DNA from: Verrucomicrobiota bacterium | GTDB taxonomy: Bacteria > Verrucomicrobiota > Verrucomicrobiia > Opitutales > Opitutaceae | Length of the DNA: 64,000 nucleotides | Assembly (NCBI GenBank): GCA_016235555.1 | Contig: JACRKC010000058.1 | Span: 28,763 to 92,762, forward strand | Reading direction: 5' to 3' | In this document: in pieces, positions 20,232 through 28,702 of the stretch | Layout of the letters: each line of letters begins with the position of its first letter | How positions within the stretch are numbered: position 1 is the stretch's first letter | The notes under the pieces: generated by a model | What the model saw: the letters and a program-made list of their open reading frames with translations, nothing else | The model's database searches: none | What the model was told of the DNA's origin: nothing | Made by a program: the position numbers and the translations under genes

Positions 20232-21380
20232 ATGCAAAAAGTCCCCGATCCCTTTCATAACGCCCGCCAGAAAGACGGCGTGCTCCGCTGCCCGTTCCAA
20301 GGCGAGAACCTCCCGATGCTCCTCCGCCACGCCGACGTGCGCGAGGCCGCGCGCGACTGGCAGACATTCAGCTCCGACGCGCCGTTCCGCGTGCCCATCC
20401 CGTCCGAGGAGGAAGTGCGCACCATGCGCCAGCTTCCCATCGAGACGAATCCGCCCGAGCACACCGATTACCGCGCGATCGTCGAACCGTTCTTCGCCCG
20501 GCCGAAGCAGCCCGAGTTCATCGCCAAGGTTGAGACACTGATCGCCGGAAAAATCACCGCCGCCCTCGCTCGCGACTCGGTTGACGTCGTCGGGGACTTC
20601 GCGCTCCCCATCCAGTCGCACGCGCTCACCTATCTGCTCAACGTGCCGGAAAGCGAGGCGCAGACCTATATCGCGTGGGGCGTCCACGTCTTCAAAGTCA
20701 GCGGCGGCCCGTTCAAGAAAGGCCACACACTCGAGGAGTATATCCACGCGCAGTTTGACCGCGCCGAGGCCAGTCCCGGCGACGATTTCTTCAGCGCGCT
20801 CGCGCGCGCGACCTTCCGCGGCCGCCGCCTCACGCGCGACGAGATGATGGGCTTCGGCAACCTCACCTTCGCCGGCGGGCGCGACACCATCATCCACAGC
20901 ATCGCCAACATCGTCGCCTACTTCGGCCGCAACCCCGACGCCCTCGCCTGGCTCCGCGACGACCCGCGCCGCATCGTCCACGCCGGCGAGGAGTTCTTCC
21001 GCGTGTTCATGCCGCTCACGCACATCGGCCGCGTGTGCCCCGTCGAGACCAACGTCCACGGCGTCAACGTGCCCGCCCACGGCCGCGTGTCGCTCGGCTG
21101 GGCCGCCGCCAACTTTGATCCTGCCGTCTTCGAGTCGCCCGAGGAAATCCGCCTCGACCGCAAGCCGAACCCCCACCTCTCGTTCGGCTTCGGCCCCCAC
21201 CTCTGCCTCGGCGCCGCCCACGCCCGCCTCATCGTGCGCACGCTGCTGCAAACGCTCATCGACCGCGTGGAAAAAATCGACGTCCTCGCCGCCACGCCGC
21301 ACGTCGAGCGCGAGGCCACTTACGAACGCTCCAACGGCTTCGACTCGCTCACCGCGCGCTTCGCGCCTCGCGCACAGTAG
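20232..21380 (+). CDS. Cytochrome P450
   Basis: 382 residues, soluble and bacterial-type. The heme-binding loop FGFGPHLCLG has the thiolate Cys325. The I-helix oxygen motif is FAGGRDT and the K-helix EEFFR gives the ExxR pair; NPPEHTDYR and NFDPAVFESP also match. It is somewhat shorter than usual (about 400). It hydroxylates an unknown small molecule and needs an external ferredoxin and reductase; none is encoded nearby. It follows the helicase by 66 bp in the same direction, but codon use is again strongly GC-biased, so the two genes need not belong together. Confidence 0.93.
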   Translation: MQKVPDPFHNARQKDGVLRCPFQGENLPMLLRHADVREAARDWQTFSSDAPFRVPIPSEEEVRTMRQLPIETNPPEHTDYRAIVEPFFARPKQPEFIAKVETLIAGKITAALARDSVDVVGDFALPIQSHALTYLLNVPESEAQTYIAWGVHVFKVSGGPFKKGHTLEEYIHAQFDRAEASPGDDFFSALARATFRGRRLTRDEMMGFGNLTFAGGRDTIIHSIANIVAYFGRNPDALAWLRDDPRRIVHAGEEFFRVFMPLTHIGRVCPVETNVHGVNVPAHGRVSLGWAAANFDPAVFESPEEIRLDRKPNPHLSFGFGPHLCLGAAHARLIVRTLLQTLIDRVEKIDVLAATPHVEREATYERSNGFDSLTARFAPRAQ

Positions 21381-21772
21381 GGTCGGGTCTGTGACCCGCC
21401 CTCGGTGCGAACACTCAACGCGCGGAAGGGCGGACAAATGCCTCCGCCGGCAAAGGCTTTTTTTCCGCGGTATCGGTTCACTATCCCTGAACGTGCATGC
21501 GTCCTGCGACGAAGATTTTCAATCCATTGACCGCAGATTCCGCCGATGGCGCGGATGGTCCCGGGCCTTCCTGCCTTTATCCGCGATATCCGCGTCATCC
21601 GCGGTCAAAAATGCCTTGGTTCATGCTTTGTTTGCGGCTTCGCCGCGCAGGGTAATTAGCGGCCGAGAATTGGACAGCGCCGCGCAAAGGGCGGGTCACA
21701 GACCTCGCTTTCCTATTCGGCTGCGCGTCACCCGCGCCTTGACTCGCCCGCGCGTTTTCCAAGAAGTCCGCC
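21381..21772. repeat. 392 bp intergenic region bounded by a 16 bp inverted repeat
   Basis: GGTCTGTGACCCGCCC (21386-21401) and its exact reverse complement (21689-21704) flank about 290 bp. Inside is another inverted pair around TTGACCGCAGATTCCGC and ATCCGCGGTCAA (21526-21607). No gene was found. It could be a small mobile repeat or a composite of palindromes; no coding capacity is visible. Confidence 0.65.
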
Positions 21773-22375
21773 ATGCTCCCGCGTCTCCTCTTCGCCCTCG
21801 CCGCGCTGGCTCTCGCTGGTTGCGGCAAATCCGACAACAAGGCGGCCGCCACCGCGGCTGACTCCACCGGCAAGCCGTGGACCGCCGTGCTCCAGTTGGA
21901 GCAAGGCACCATCGAGTTCGAGTTGCTCGCGGCCGATGCGCCGAAGGCCGCGGAGAATTTCCGTCTGCTCGCGGAGCGCGGCTTCTACAACGGCCTCACG
22001 TTTCACCGCATCGTCAAAGATTTCATGATCCAGGGCGGCGATCCGCTCGGCGACGGCCGCGGCGGCGAGAGCGCGTGGGGCGGCACGTTCGACGACGAGT
22101 GCCAGCCGCGCTCGCCGCTTTACCAGGGCGGACTCGGCTACAAGCGCGGCATCGTCGCCATGGCCAACCGCGGCCCCAACACCAACAGCTCGCAGTTCTT
22201 CATCATCCACCAGGATCACCCGCTCCCGCCGAGCTACACCATCTTCGGCCGCGTGACGAAGGGCATCGAGGTCGTCGACGCGATCTGCGCCCTGCCCATG
22301 GACCGCGGCGGCGACGGCGCCATGAGCAAGCCCCGCAAACCGGTCGTCATCCAGAAGGCCTTGATCCGTCGCTGA
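21773..22375 (+). CDS. Lipoprotein peptidyl-prolyl cis-trans isomerase (cyclophilin type)
   Basis: 200 residues. The signal peptide ends in a lipobox LAGC (Cys16), so the mature protein is probably lipid-anchored in the periplasm. The cyclophilin core is clear: TIEFELLAADAPKAAENF, FHRIVKDFMIQGGDP with the catalytic Arg, and ANRGPNTNSSQFFI. It catalyses proline isomerisation during folding of exported proteins. A hydrolase gene starts 4 bp after its stop, so the two are likely co-transcribed. Confidence 0.93.
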   Translation: MLPRLLFALAALALAGCGKSDNKAAATAADSTGKPWTAVLQLEQGTIEFELLAADAPKAAENFRLLAERGFYNGLTFHRIVKDFMIQGGDPLGDGRGGESAWGGTFDDECQPRSPLYQGGLGYKRGIVAMANRGPNTNSSQFFIIHQDHPLPPSYTIFGRVTKGIEVVDAICALPMDRGGDGAMSKPRKPVVIQKALIRR

Positions 22376-22379
22376 GCCC

Positions 22380-23639
22380 ATGCGCCTCGCGCCGCTGTTG
22401 CTCGCGCTGGCGCTTGGTTCGCTGCGCGCGCAGGGCGACGCCCCGACCATCACCGGCCCCGCGCTCCCCGGGCTCGAGGGCGCCGACGCCGTCATCGTCG
22501 GCCTCATGCAGAAACACGCCGTGCCCGGCGCGCAACTCGCCGTCGCCCGCCAAGGCCGCCTCGTGCTCAACCACGGCTACGGCTTCGCCGACCGCGCGTC
22601 GCGCACGCCCGTGCAACCCGAGTCGCGTTTCCGCATCGCGAGCCTCTCGAAGTTCATCACCGCCGTCGCGATCCTGACACTCGTCGAGGAAGGCAAACTC
22701 ACGCTCGATGCGCCGGCGTTTGCGCTGCTGCCGCACCTGCCCGCCCTGCCCGACGCCAAGCCCGACCCACGCCTCGCGTCGATCACCGTGCGCCAACTGC
22801 TCCAGCACATCGGCGGCTGGAATCGCGACGCGAGCGGCGACCCGATGTTCCGCCCCGCAGCGACCGCCGCCGCCACGCACACCCCCGCCCCCGCCAGCGC
22901 CGAGGCCATCATCCGCTACATGCGCGGCCGCCCCCTCGATTTCGACCCGGGCGCGAAATACGCCTACTCCAATTTCGGCTACGATGTGCTCGGTCGCATC
23001 ATCGAAAAGATCTCCGGCCATGCCTACGGCGAATTCGTGCAGGGGCGCGTCCTCGGCCCCGCGGGCATCACGCGCCTCGCCCTCGGCCGCACGCTCCTCG
23101 CCGACCGCGCGGCCGATGAAGTCACCCACCACGTGCGCGACGGCGCCAAGCCGGTGAAGCCGGTCATCCCCGTATTGACGGACAACGTGCCCACTCCCTA
23201 CGGCGGTTTCTATCTTGAGGCGATGGACGCCCACGGCGGTTGGATCGCGAGCGCCGCCGACTACGTGCGCTTCGTCTGCTCGCTCGACGGCTCGCGCCCA
23301 CCCGCACAACTCCAACCTTCCTCGATCGCATCGATGACCGCGCGTCCCGCGCCACCGATGCCGGCCGACACCGCGGCCTACTATGGCTTCGGCATCAACG
23401 TCCGCCCGCGCAACGGCACCGGCCTCGGCGCCAACTGGTGGCACGGCGGCTCACTCGACGGCACGGTCACGTATTTCGTCCGGCTGAGCAGCGGCTGGAC
23501 GTGGGCGGCCTGCTTCAACCTCCGCCCCCAAGACAACCGCGGCCTCACCGCCGAGCTCGACCGCGCCCTCAACGCCGCCCTCGCCGCCAGCACCCCGCCG
23601 GCCGACGGCGATCTGTTTACCCGATTCACCACCCGCTAA
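22380..23639 (+). CDS. Exported serine hydrolase of the beta-lactamase/class C family
   Basis: 419 residues with a signal peptide (LAPLLLALALGSLRAQ). Active-site motifs: SxxK as S88-L-S-K91 in RIASLSKFITAV, YxN as Y196-S-N198 in YAYSNFGYD, and a C-terminal HGGSLDG in place of KTG. These indicate an EstB, D-aminopeptidase or AmpC-like esterase/peptidase rather than a proven beta-lactamase. It is periplasmic. It follows the cyclophilin gene with 4 bp between stop and start. Two strong hairpins between its end and the convergent next gene probably end transcription. Confidence 0.88.
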   Translation: MRLAPLLLALALGSLRAQGDAPTITGPALPGLEGADAVIVGLMQKHAVPGAQLAVARQGRLVLNHGYGFADRASRTPVQPESRFRIASLSKFITAVAILTLVEEGKLTLDAPAFALLPHLPALPDAKPDPRLASITVRQLLQHIGGWNRDASGDPMFRPAATAAATHTPAPASAEAIIRYMRGRPLDFDPGAKYAYSNFGYDVLGRIIEKISGHAYGEFVQGRVLGPAGITRLALGRTLLADRAADEVTHHVRDGAKPVKPVIPVLTDNVPTPYGGFYLEAMDAHGGWIASAADYVRFVCSLDGSRPPAQLQPSSIASMTARPAPPMPADTAAYYGFGINVRPRNGTGLGANWWHGGSLDGTVTYFVRLSSGWTWAACFNLRPQDNRGLTAELDRALNAALAASTPPADGDLFTRFTTR

Positions 23640-23675
23640 AGCGGTTTCAAAAATTCTGTCGCGGTTGCGTAGTTG

Positions 23676-23762
23676 CGTAGGTCGGGGTTTATCCCCGACA
23701 CGTCGGGCGTAAAGCCCGACCTACGTGTCGGTCGCGGCTACACTTCAACTTAATCCGCGCTA
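23676..23762. repeat. Composite dispersed repeat (GTAGGTCGGGG...CCCGACCTAC family), copy 1
   Basis: GTAGGTCGGGG opens it, then hairpins GTCGGGG-TTTAT-CCCCGAC and GTCGGGC-GTAAA-GCCCGAC, then the tail CGGCTACACTTCAACTTA. A copy of the first part is at 26171-26219. A copy with the tail in inverted orientation lies at 61313-61413. Confidence 0.85.
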
Positions 23763-23784
23763 GCCGCGTCCCGCCTCTCCTCGT

Positions 23785-23816
23785 CACGATTGTCATCCAT
23801 TAGATGACAATCGATT
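23785..23816. terminator. Hairpin with T-run, likely intrinsic terminator
   Basis: GATTGTCATC-CATTA-GATGACAATC is a 10 bp perfect stem and is followed by CGATTTTTT on the plus strand. It sits 150 bp after the beta-lactamase-like gene, so it fits an intrinsic terminator for that operon. It shares its core with an inverted neighbour at 23847-23867. Confidence 0.6.
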
Positions 23817-23842
23817 TTTTATCTCCCAGAGGTGATGTGCCC

Positions 23843-23871
23843 CGGTTTGTCATCTAATGGATGACAAACCC
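23843..23871. terminator. Second hairpin, inverted copy of the first, possible terminator for the minus-strand operon
   Basis: GGTTTGTCATC-TAATG-GATGACAAACC has 11 bp arms. Its 21 bp core is the reverse complement of the one at 23790-23810. It lies 30 bp after the stop of the RDD protein gene on the minus strand. It has no T-run directly after it on the minus strand, so termination is uncertain. Confidence 0.5.
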
Positions 23872-23900
23872 GGATGGCGCGGTGCGGATCGGGAGCGCGC

Positions 23901-25691
23901 TCACACCAGCGACACGCGTCTCGGCGGGCGCACGACGGTCGTGCCGGCGATCTTGTCGTGCCAGGATTGCTTCTCGTCGTCGAACGCCACCCACACGAAG
24001 CCGAGGCCGACCACTGCGAGCGACAGGAAGCACGCGAGCGCCCGCACCACTGCCGTCGGCCAATCGACCGGCCGGTCGTCGAGACGCACGACTTGCAGGC
24101 CGCACACGATGCCGCCGACGGTCGTGCCGCGGAATTTCCACATGAGCGCGCCATAGAGTGCGAGAATCGGGAGGACGGCCGGTCCGGCCCATGGGCCGAA
24201 ACACACGGCGATGATCAACCCGTCGATGAAGAGCGCGCCCGCGCGAATCCAGAACCCGGCGCGCGGCATCGCCGCGGCGGCCACAGGCACTGACGCGCCC
24301 GCCGGTGCTCCTGATGGAGCGAAGGACGGGGCCGGCGCCGCGCCCGCGCTCTCCACGGCCGGCAGAGCCGTCATCGGTCCCGGCCCAAAGGTCGGCGGCG
24401 CACCGGCGGGCGAGCCCGCGGATGCAGCGAAGGCCATCGGCGGCGCGGTGACATCCGCGGCCATCGGCGCCGGCATCGGCGGCGTGGGCGGAGTCACGGG
24501 TGCCACCGGCGGCGGTGCGGGCGGAGTCGGTTTCTTGTCCGAGGTGAGCAACGCCATGATCGCGCAGCCGAAACCGAGGAAACTCGTCAGCAGCGAGAGC
24601 AGGAAGCCCGCGACCGGCACGATGTAGAGGACGACGAACAGCAGGCCGCCCACGAGCACGGCGAGCGCGGGGTGGAATTTGTCCGCGGTGAGGCCGCGGC
24701 CCACGAGACCATAGAGCGCGGCTTTGCCAAAGAGCACGGCGAGCAGGATGCCGATCGGCAGCACCAGCAGCGCCACCGGGATGCCCACCACCGTCACCAG
24801 CAGCAGAATGAACAGCACCGGCAACGCGATGATCGAGAGAATGCCCGCCATGATCACCGCGATCGGCCGGCGCACGAGCATGTCGCCCGTGCGGCGCATC
24901 CCACCGGGGAACACGAGCGCCAGCACGACGTAGAACGCCAGCAGGAACAGCGTGAGCAGCCACATCCAGTTGAATCCCGGCGAAAAACCGAGGAGGCGCG
25001 CCGGCTTCACCGATTCGCTCCACCAGCGCTCGAAGCTCGGCCCGAACTTCTTGTTTCCGCCGACCGTCTTTTTGATGATCTTGCCGCCGACCTCGGCACC
25101 GGGCTCGCGATGCACCGTGCCGGTCACGCACACGATGTCGCCGCCGACCTTTGATTTCGGGCCGAGGTAGATATCGCCCAGGACGGCGACGGCGTTGCCG
25201 CCGACCGTGCCGTTGATGCGGTTGTCGCCCATGACGGCGACGGCGTCCCCCGTCACTTCGCCATCGACGGTCACATCGGCCATCACGCCGACCGCGGCAC
25301 CTTCGATCAGTTCGCCGGCCTCGACGTGCGTATCCCCCATGATGCTGACGCGATCATTGTCGCCGCGATGACTGCGGCGGCGCTTCGGCGCCGGCTCCGC
25401 GCTCGATCCGCTTTTCCCGGCCGCAGGCGCGGCGGTGAGATCGCGCAACTCAGGCTGCACCGGCTCCGCGTTCGGGGCGACCGGCGCAGCCGGTGCAGGT
25501 TCAGACGGGACCGCGGCTGGGGGCGTCGCCGCCGGCGCGGGTGCCGGCGCGGCGGCGGGAGGTTCAACCGCGGGCACGGCGGGCTTCTCAGGCGCGGCTG
25601 GCGCGGCGGGTTGCGCCAATGCTGTGAAGGTCAGCGCAAAAAAGAACGCGACGGCGGCGCCGAGGAAAAGTTGGCGGGAGCGTGAGTGCAT
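23901..25691 (-). CDS. Membrane protein with bactofilin-like repeats and RDD domain
   Basis: 596 residues. Signal peptide, then a Pro/Ala-rich spacer (28-105), then a bactofilin-like beta-helix at about 112-200 made of short imperfect repeats (VGVMADVTVDGEVTGDAVAVMG, VAVLGDIYLGPKSKVGGDIV). At about 235-375 four or five transmembrane helices follow; a second Pro/Ala linker leads to an RDD domain (about 470-590; FWIRAGALFIDGLIIAVCF, GGIVCGLQVVRLDDRPVDW). The function is unknown; RDD proteins are often transporters or membrane-stress factors. It is the last gene of a sigma/anti-sigma operon, so it is probably an effector of that response. Confidence 0.75.
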   Translation of the reverse strand: MHSRSRQLFLGAAVAFFFALTFTALAQPAAPAAPEKPAVPAVEPPAAAPAPAPAATPPAAVPSEPAPAAPVAPNAEPVQPELRDLTAAPAAGKSGSSAEPAPKRRRSHRGDNDRVSIMGDTHVEAGELIEGAAVGVMADVTVDGEVTGDAVAVMGDNRINGTVGGNAVAVLGDIYLGPKSKVGGDIVCVTGTVHREPGAEVGGKIIKKTVGGNKKFGPSFERWWSESVKPARLLGFSPGFNWMWLLTLFLLAFYVVLALVFPGGMRRTGDMLVRRPIAVIMAGILSIIALPVLFILLLVTVVGIPVALLVLPIGILLAVLFGKAALYGLVGRGLTADKFHPALAVLVGGLLFVVLYIVPVAGFLLSLLTSFLGFGCAIMALLTSDKKPTPPAPPPVAPVTPPTPPMPAPMAADVTAPPMAFAASAGSPAGAPPTFGPGPMTALPAVESAGAAPAPSFAPSGAPAGASVPVAAAAMPRAGFWIRAGALFIDGLIIAVCFGPWAGPAVLPILALYGALMWKFRGTTVGGIVCGLQVVRLDDRPVDWPTAVVRALACFLSLAVVGLGFVWVAFDDEKQSWHDKIAGTTVVRPPRRVSLV

Positions 25692-25702
25692 GGCGGGGAA
25701 AA

Positions 25703-26161
25703 TCAGCGGGCGGAGTGAAAAGTGCGGTAAGCGGCGGCGCCGACGCCGATGAGCGTGGCGTAGCAGGCGGCGATGAGGGCGAGCCCGCCGTAGAGCCAGA
25801 GCGGCGGGATCGCGCGCCAGAGAGCAGCGCCGGTGTCGATCCCGGTGCGGCCGAGGTCACGCGCGAGAGTGAACCACGCGAAGGTGTCGGCAAACTGCGG
25901 CGAGCCGGCCACGCGCACCATGGAGAAGAGGCCGACCACGAGCAGCGCGGCGAGCGCCGCGGTGCCGACGAAGAACCCGGCGCGCACGGCCACCGGCCAG
26001 TGCGAGTAACTCTGCCGCCACCACGGGAGCGCGGCGCGGCGCTCGATCTCGGCCACCACGCGCAGTTCCAGCGAGCGCGGCGCCCGGCGCGGCGGGAGGT
26101 CGCGCAGCGTGCGGTCGATGAGGCGCTCGAGTTGCTCGTGGTTGTCGGGAGAGGGAGTCAT
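25703..26161 (-). CDS. Small membrane protein, probable anti-sigma factor
   Basis: 152 residues. The N-terminal 55 residues are soluble and charged (HEQLERLIDRTLRDLPPRRAP), followed by two hydrophobic helices at about 58-80 (VRAGFFVGTAALAALLVVGLF) and 118-143. It lacks a conventional zinc-binding ZAS motif. It sits between the ECF sigma gene and the bactofilin/RDD protein and shares their direction, which is the usual place of an anti-sigma factor. The role as a membrane-bound inhibitor of that sigma factor is inferred from position and topology only. Confidence 0.6.
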   Translation of the reverse strand: MTPSPDNHEQLERLIDRTLRDLPPRRAPRSLELRVVAEIERRAALPWWRQSYSHWPVAVRAGFFVGTAALAALLVVGLFSMVRVAGSPQFADTFAWFTLARDLGRTGIDTGAALWRAIPPLWLYGGLALIAACYATLIGVGAAAYRTFHSAR

Positions 26162-26170
26162 GGCGGTTTT

Positions 26171-26219
26171 CGTAGGTCGGGGTTCATCCCCGATGCGTCG
26201 GGCGTAAAGCCCGACCTAC
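26171..26219. repeat. Composite dispersed repeat, partial copy
   Basis: GTAGGTCGGGG and CCCGACCTAC ends with GTCGGGC-GTAAA-GCCCGAC inside, as at 23676-23724. It lies between the anti-sigma candidate and the sigma gene. Confidence 0.85.
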
Positions 26220-26228
26220 TTTTCGAGT

Positions 26229-26828
26229 TTAGGTGGTGATTCGTTCGTGCGCGGTGCCCGAGCGTTGGAGGATTTTGGCGAGCGCGGCGCGGGCGCGGAG
26301 GATGTCGGTCTTCACCTTGGCGAGCGAGATGCCGAGTTTCCTGGCGATCTCGTCGTAGGGGAGGTCTTCGAAATGATAGAGCACCAGGGGCACGCGCTGG
26401 TGTTCGGGGAGTTGATCAAGGGCGCGCTCCACCAAGGCCCGGCGCTCATCGGCATCGACGCCCGCGAAAAACGTGTCGGGCGCGGCGAACTCGATCCCGG
26501 GCTCGTCGTCGCCGCCGGCGTCGTCGGCGCGCCGGAACTCGGAGAAGAATTTCCAACGGTTGCGGTAGCGCGAGAGGTGGTTGAGGGAGAGGTTGGTGGC
26601 GACGGTTTTGAGCCAGCCGCCGGCGGTCGGGCTGGTGCGCAATTGCTCGAAGTGTTCGTGGGCCTTGATGAACACTTCCTGCGAGATGTCTTCGGCCTGG
26701 GCGTCGTTGCCGGTGAGGCGGGCGGCGGTGGAGAAGACCATGTCCTGGTAGGCGCGCATGAACGTCGGGAAGTCGGCCGGGGGAATCAGCCCCGAGGGTG
26801 GTGTGTGCACTGGAGGTTCATCGTTCAT
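26229..26828 (-). CDS. ECF-type RNA polymerase sigma factor
   Basis: 199 residues from the ATG at 26828; a longer frame upstream runs through repeat DNA. Region 2 carries DMVFSTAARLTGNDAQAEDISQEVFIKAHEHF and WLKTVATNLSLNHLSRYR-type core-binding and -10 recognition sequences. Region 4 has LPEHQRVPLVLYHFEDLPYD EIARKLGISLAKVKTDILRAR, a helix-turn-helix for the -35 element. Between them is a variable acidic linker. It would redirect RNA polymerase under control of the membrane protein encoded next. A dispersed repeat separates the two genes. Confidence 0.9.
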   Translation of the reverse strand: MNDEPPVHTPPSGLIPPADFPTFMRAYQDMVFSTAARLTGNDAQAEDISQEVFIKAHEHFEQLRTSPTAGGWLKTVATNLSLNHLSRYRNRWKFFSEFRRADDAGGDDEPGIEFAAPDTFFAGVDADERRALVERALDQLPEHQRVPLVLYHFEDLPYDEIARKLGISLAKVKTDILRARAALAKILQRSGTAHERITT

Positions 26829-27472
26829 GCCCAGAACCCGGCCCGGCCCGGAAAGTCGCAAAAAAATACGGCGCCCAGGCCCCGGCGCGCGAGTGCGAAG
26901 CGCATCCCCGTCAGGTTGCGGGCGCAGCTCAGATTCTTGCAGTCCGGTTAGAGCGACGGAGCGGCGGTTTTCAACCGCCGGGCTTGGGCGCTTGGAAAAG
27001 CGCCCCTCCGCAGTGCACGAAAGTGAGATGCGCCCGCGGGTTGCGCCACGGCCCCGGGCCACCGCGACCGGCGGAAAAATTCCGCGCCGGAGAATTTTGC
27101 CTTGGCAGCGGCGGGCCCGGTCGGTGTCGTGAGAGCGGGGTCGCTCGCCCTTCTCCGACCCGTGTTTCGTTTCGGTGCACCCGACAGGGAATCGCGAGCG
27201 GCGTCATCTGCCTCGGACTCTCCGGGCACCGCGGTCACGGCCGCGTCAACGCAACCCGCCGGCGCCTGCGACTCAGCGCACGCCGGCACAACCCACCGCA
27301 AAAATGCCAGTCCACCTCCCTGAGTCTGCGCTGCCGCGTCTCGGCTTGGTTTCCCCGCGCGGGCTCACCGCCCGCCAGGCAAGTAAACCGGCCGGCCCAA
27401 CCTCCCTCCGCCCAGGATCGCGCGACCCGCAGTGCGGCTCAACCCACGCCAGCCAACGGCGCGGCTCCCGCC
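26829..27472. other. 644 bp intergenic region ahead of the osmoadaptation operon
   Basis: Divergent promoter region between the sigma gene and mpgS. A dispersed repeat is at 26940-27034. The remaining DNA is GC-rich. No clear sigma-70 boxes could be read with confidence, nor any small reading frame with protein-like composition. Confidence 0.5.
26940..27034. repeat. Dispersed repeat (GCGGCGGTTTTCAACCGC family), copy 1
   Basis: GGCGGTTTTCAACCGCC is a hairpin; it is followed by GGGCTTGGGCGC, CTCCGCAGTGCA and GAAAGTGAGATGCGCC. A near-identical block is at 40876-40970. Part of the hairpin (GGCGGTTTCCAGCCGCC) also occurs at 49986. Confidence 0.85.
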
Positions 27473-28702
27473 ATGCGAATTGAAATCCCCCGCGAATTCG
27501 AGCGCCTCGGCGCCGTCCGGATCTACGGCCTGCAGAAAGTCTACGAACTCGACGCCGGCGGCTCGCCGGACGTGATCGCCCGCGACGACGGCGTCGTCCG
27601 CAGCCTCCCGGCCGAGGCGATCCACGAGGTGCAGCGCCAGATGGCCATCGTCGTGCCCGTGCGCAGCGAGCGGTTGAAGCTGATCGAAAGCGTGCTCGTC
27701 GGCATCCCCAACCCCTGCCTCGTCATCGTGGTGTCGAACAGCCCGCGCGAACCGATCGACCGCCATTTCCTCGAGCAGGAGTCCATCGCCAACTTCTGCC
27801 AGTTCACGCGCAAACAAGTCGTGATCGCGCACCAGCGGGATCCCGCGGTCGCGGCGGCCTTCGCGGCCGGTGATTACCCGGAAATCCTCGACGAGGCCGG
27901 GCTGGTCCGCCACGGCAAGGCCGAGGGCATGATCATCGGCACGCTGCTCGCGCGCCTCCTCGGGCGCCGCTACGTGGGCTTCGTCGACAGCGACAACTAT
28001 TTCCCCGGCGCCGTGAACGAATACGTGCGCGACTACGCCGCCGGCTTCCTCATGCACGGCAGCGATCACACCCTCGTGCGCATCGCGTGGCACTCCAAAC
28101 CGAAGATCGTGGAGCAGGCCCTCTACTTTGCGAAATGGGGCCGCAGCTCGCGCCGCTGCAACCGCGCGCTCAACCAGCTCCTCTCCGCCTACACCGGATT
28201 CGAGACCGACATCGTCAAGACCGGCAACGCCGGCGAGCACGCCCTCACCCTCGATCTCGCGATGGCCATGCGCTATGCCACCGGCTACGCCGTCGAGCCC
28301 CATCACTACATCGATCTGCTCGAGCGGCACGGCGGCATCCTGCCCACCGAGCGGGGCGACATGCGCCAGCTCGTGCGCATCTGCCAGATCGAGTCGCGCA
28401 ATCCCCACCTGCACGCCGACAAGGGCGACGCCCACGTGGCCGACATGATCGTGGGTTCGCTGGCCACGATTTATCACTCGCGGCTCTGCCCCCCGGCGCT
28501 GCGGTCGCGCCTCGAGGCCGAGCTCCGTCAGGCCGGCTACCTCGGCGAGGGCGAACCGGTGCGCGCGATCCGCGTTTATCCGAGTCTCACGCAACTCGCC
28601 CTCGATCGCTTCGCCGCCGGGATGCAGGAAATCCTCGACCGGCGGATCGGTGCGACCGCCCCCGCGAATGGCGCGCCCGTCCATGCCGGCCACCCCGCCT
28701 GA
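27473..28702 (+). CDS. mpgS: Mannosyl-3-phosphoglycerate synthase
   Basis: 409 residues. The GT55 family enzyme transfers mannose from GDP-mannose to 3-phosphoglycerate, the first step of mannosylglycerate synthesis. Visible: an early VRIYGLQKVYELD, FCQFTRKQVVIAHQRDP, a metal/nucleotide DxD as D172-S-D174 in GFVDSDNYFPGAVNEY, and KWGRSSRRCNRALNQLLS. Length fits bacterial and archaeal MpgS. The ATG at 27473 was chosen because the family starts MxIEIPxExE-like; the longer frame is intergenic. The next gene (mpgP) overlaps it by 20 bp. The pathway yields a compatible solute of the cytoplasm. Confidence 0.9.
   Translation: MRIEIPREFERLGAVRIYGLQKVYELDAGGSPDVIARDDGVVRSLPAEAIHEVQRQMAIVVPVRSERLKLIESVLVGIPNPCLVIVVSNSPREPIDRHFLEQESIANFCQFTRKQVVIAHQRDPAVAAAFAAGDYPEILDEAGLVRHGKAEGMIIGTLLARLLGRRYVGFVDSDNYFPGAVNEYVRDYAAGFLMHGSDHTLVRIAWHSKPKIVEQALYFAKWGRSSRRCNRALNQLLSAYTGFETDIVKTGNAGEHALTLDLAMAMRYATGYAVEPHHYIDLLERHGGILPTERGDMRQLVRICQIESRNPHLHADKGDAHVADMIVGSLATIYHSRLCPPALRSRLEAELRQAGYLGEGEPVRAIRVYPSLTQLALDRFAAGMQEILDRRIGATAPANGAPVHAGHPA

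Noticed and set aside
22380..23639. True beta-lactamase (antibiotic resistance)
   Set aside because: SxxK and YxN are present but the KTG box is HGG; the family is dominated by esterases and peptidases.
26798..27472. Upstream extension of mpgS
   Set aside because: It passes through a dispersed repeat and has no homology; MpgS normally starts at the equivalent of 27473.
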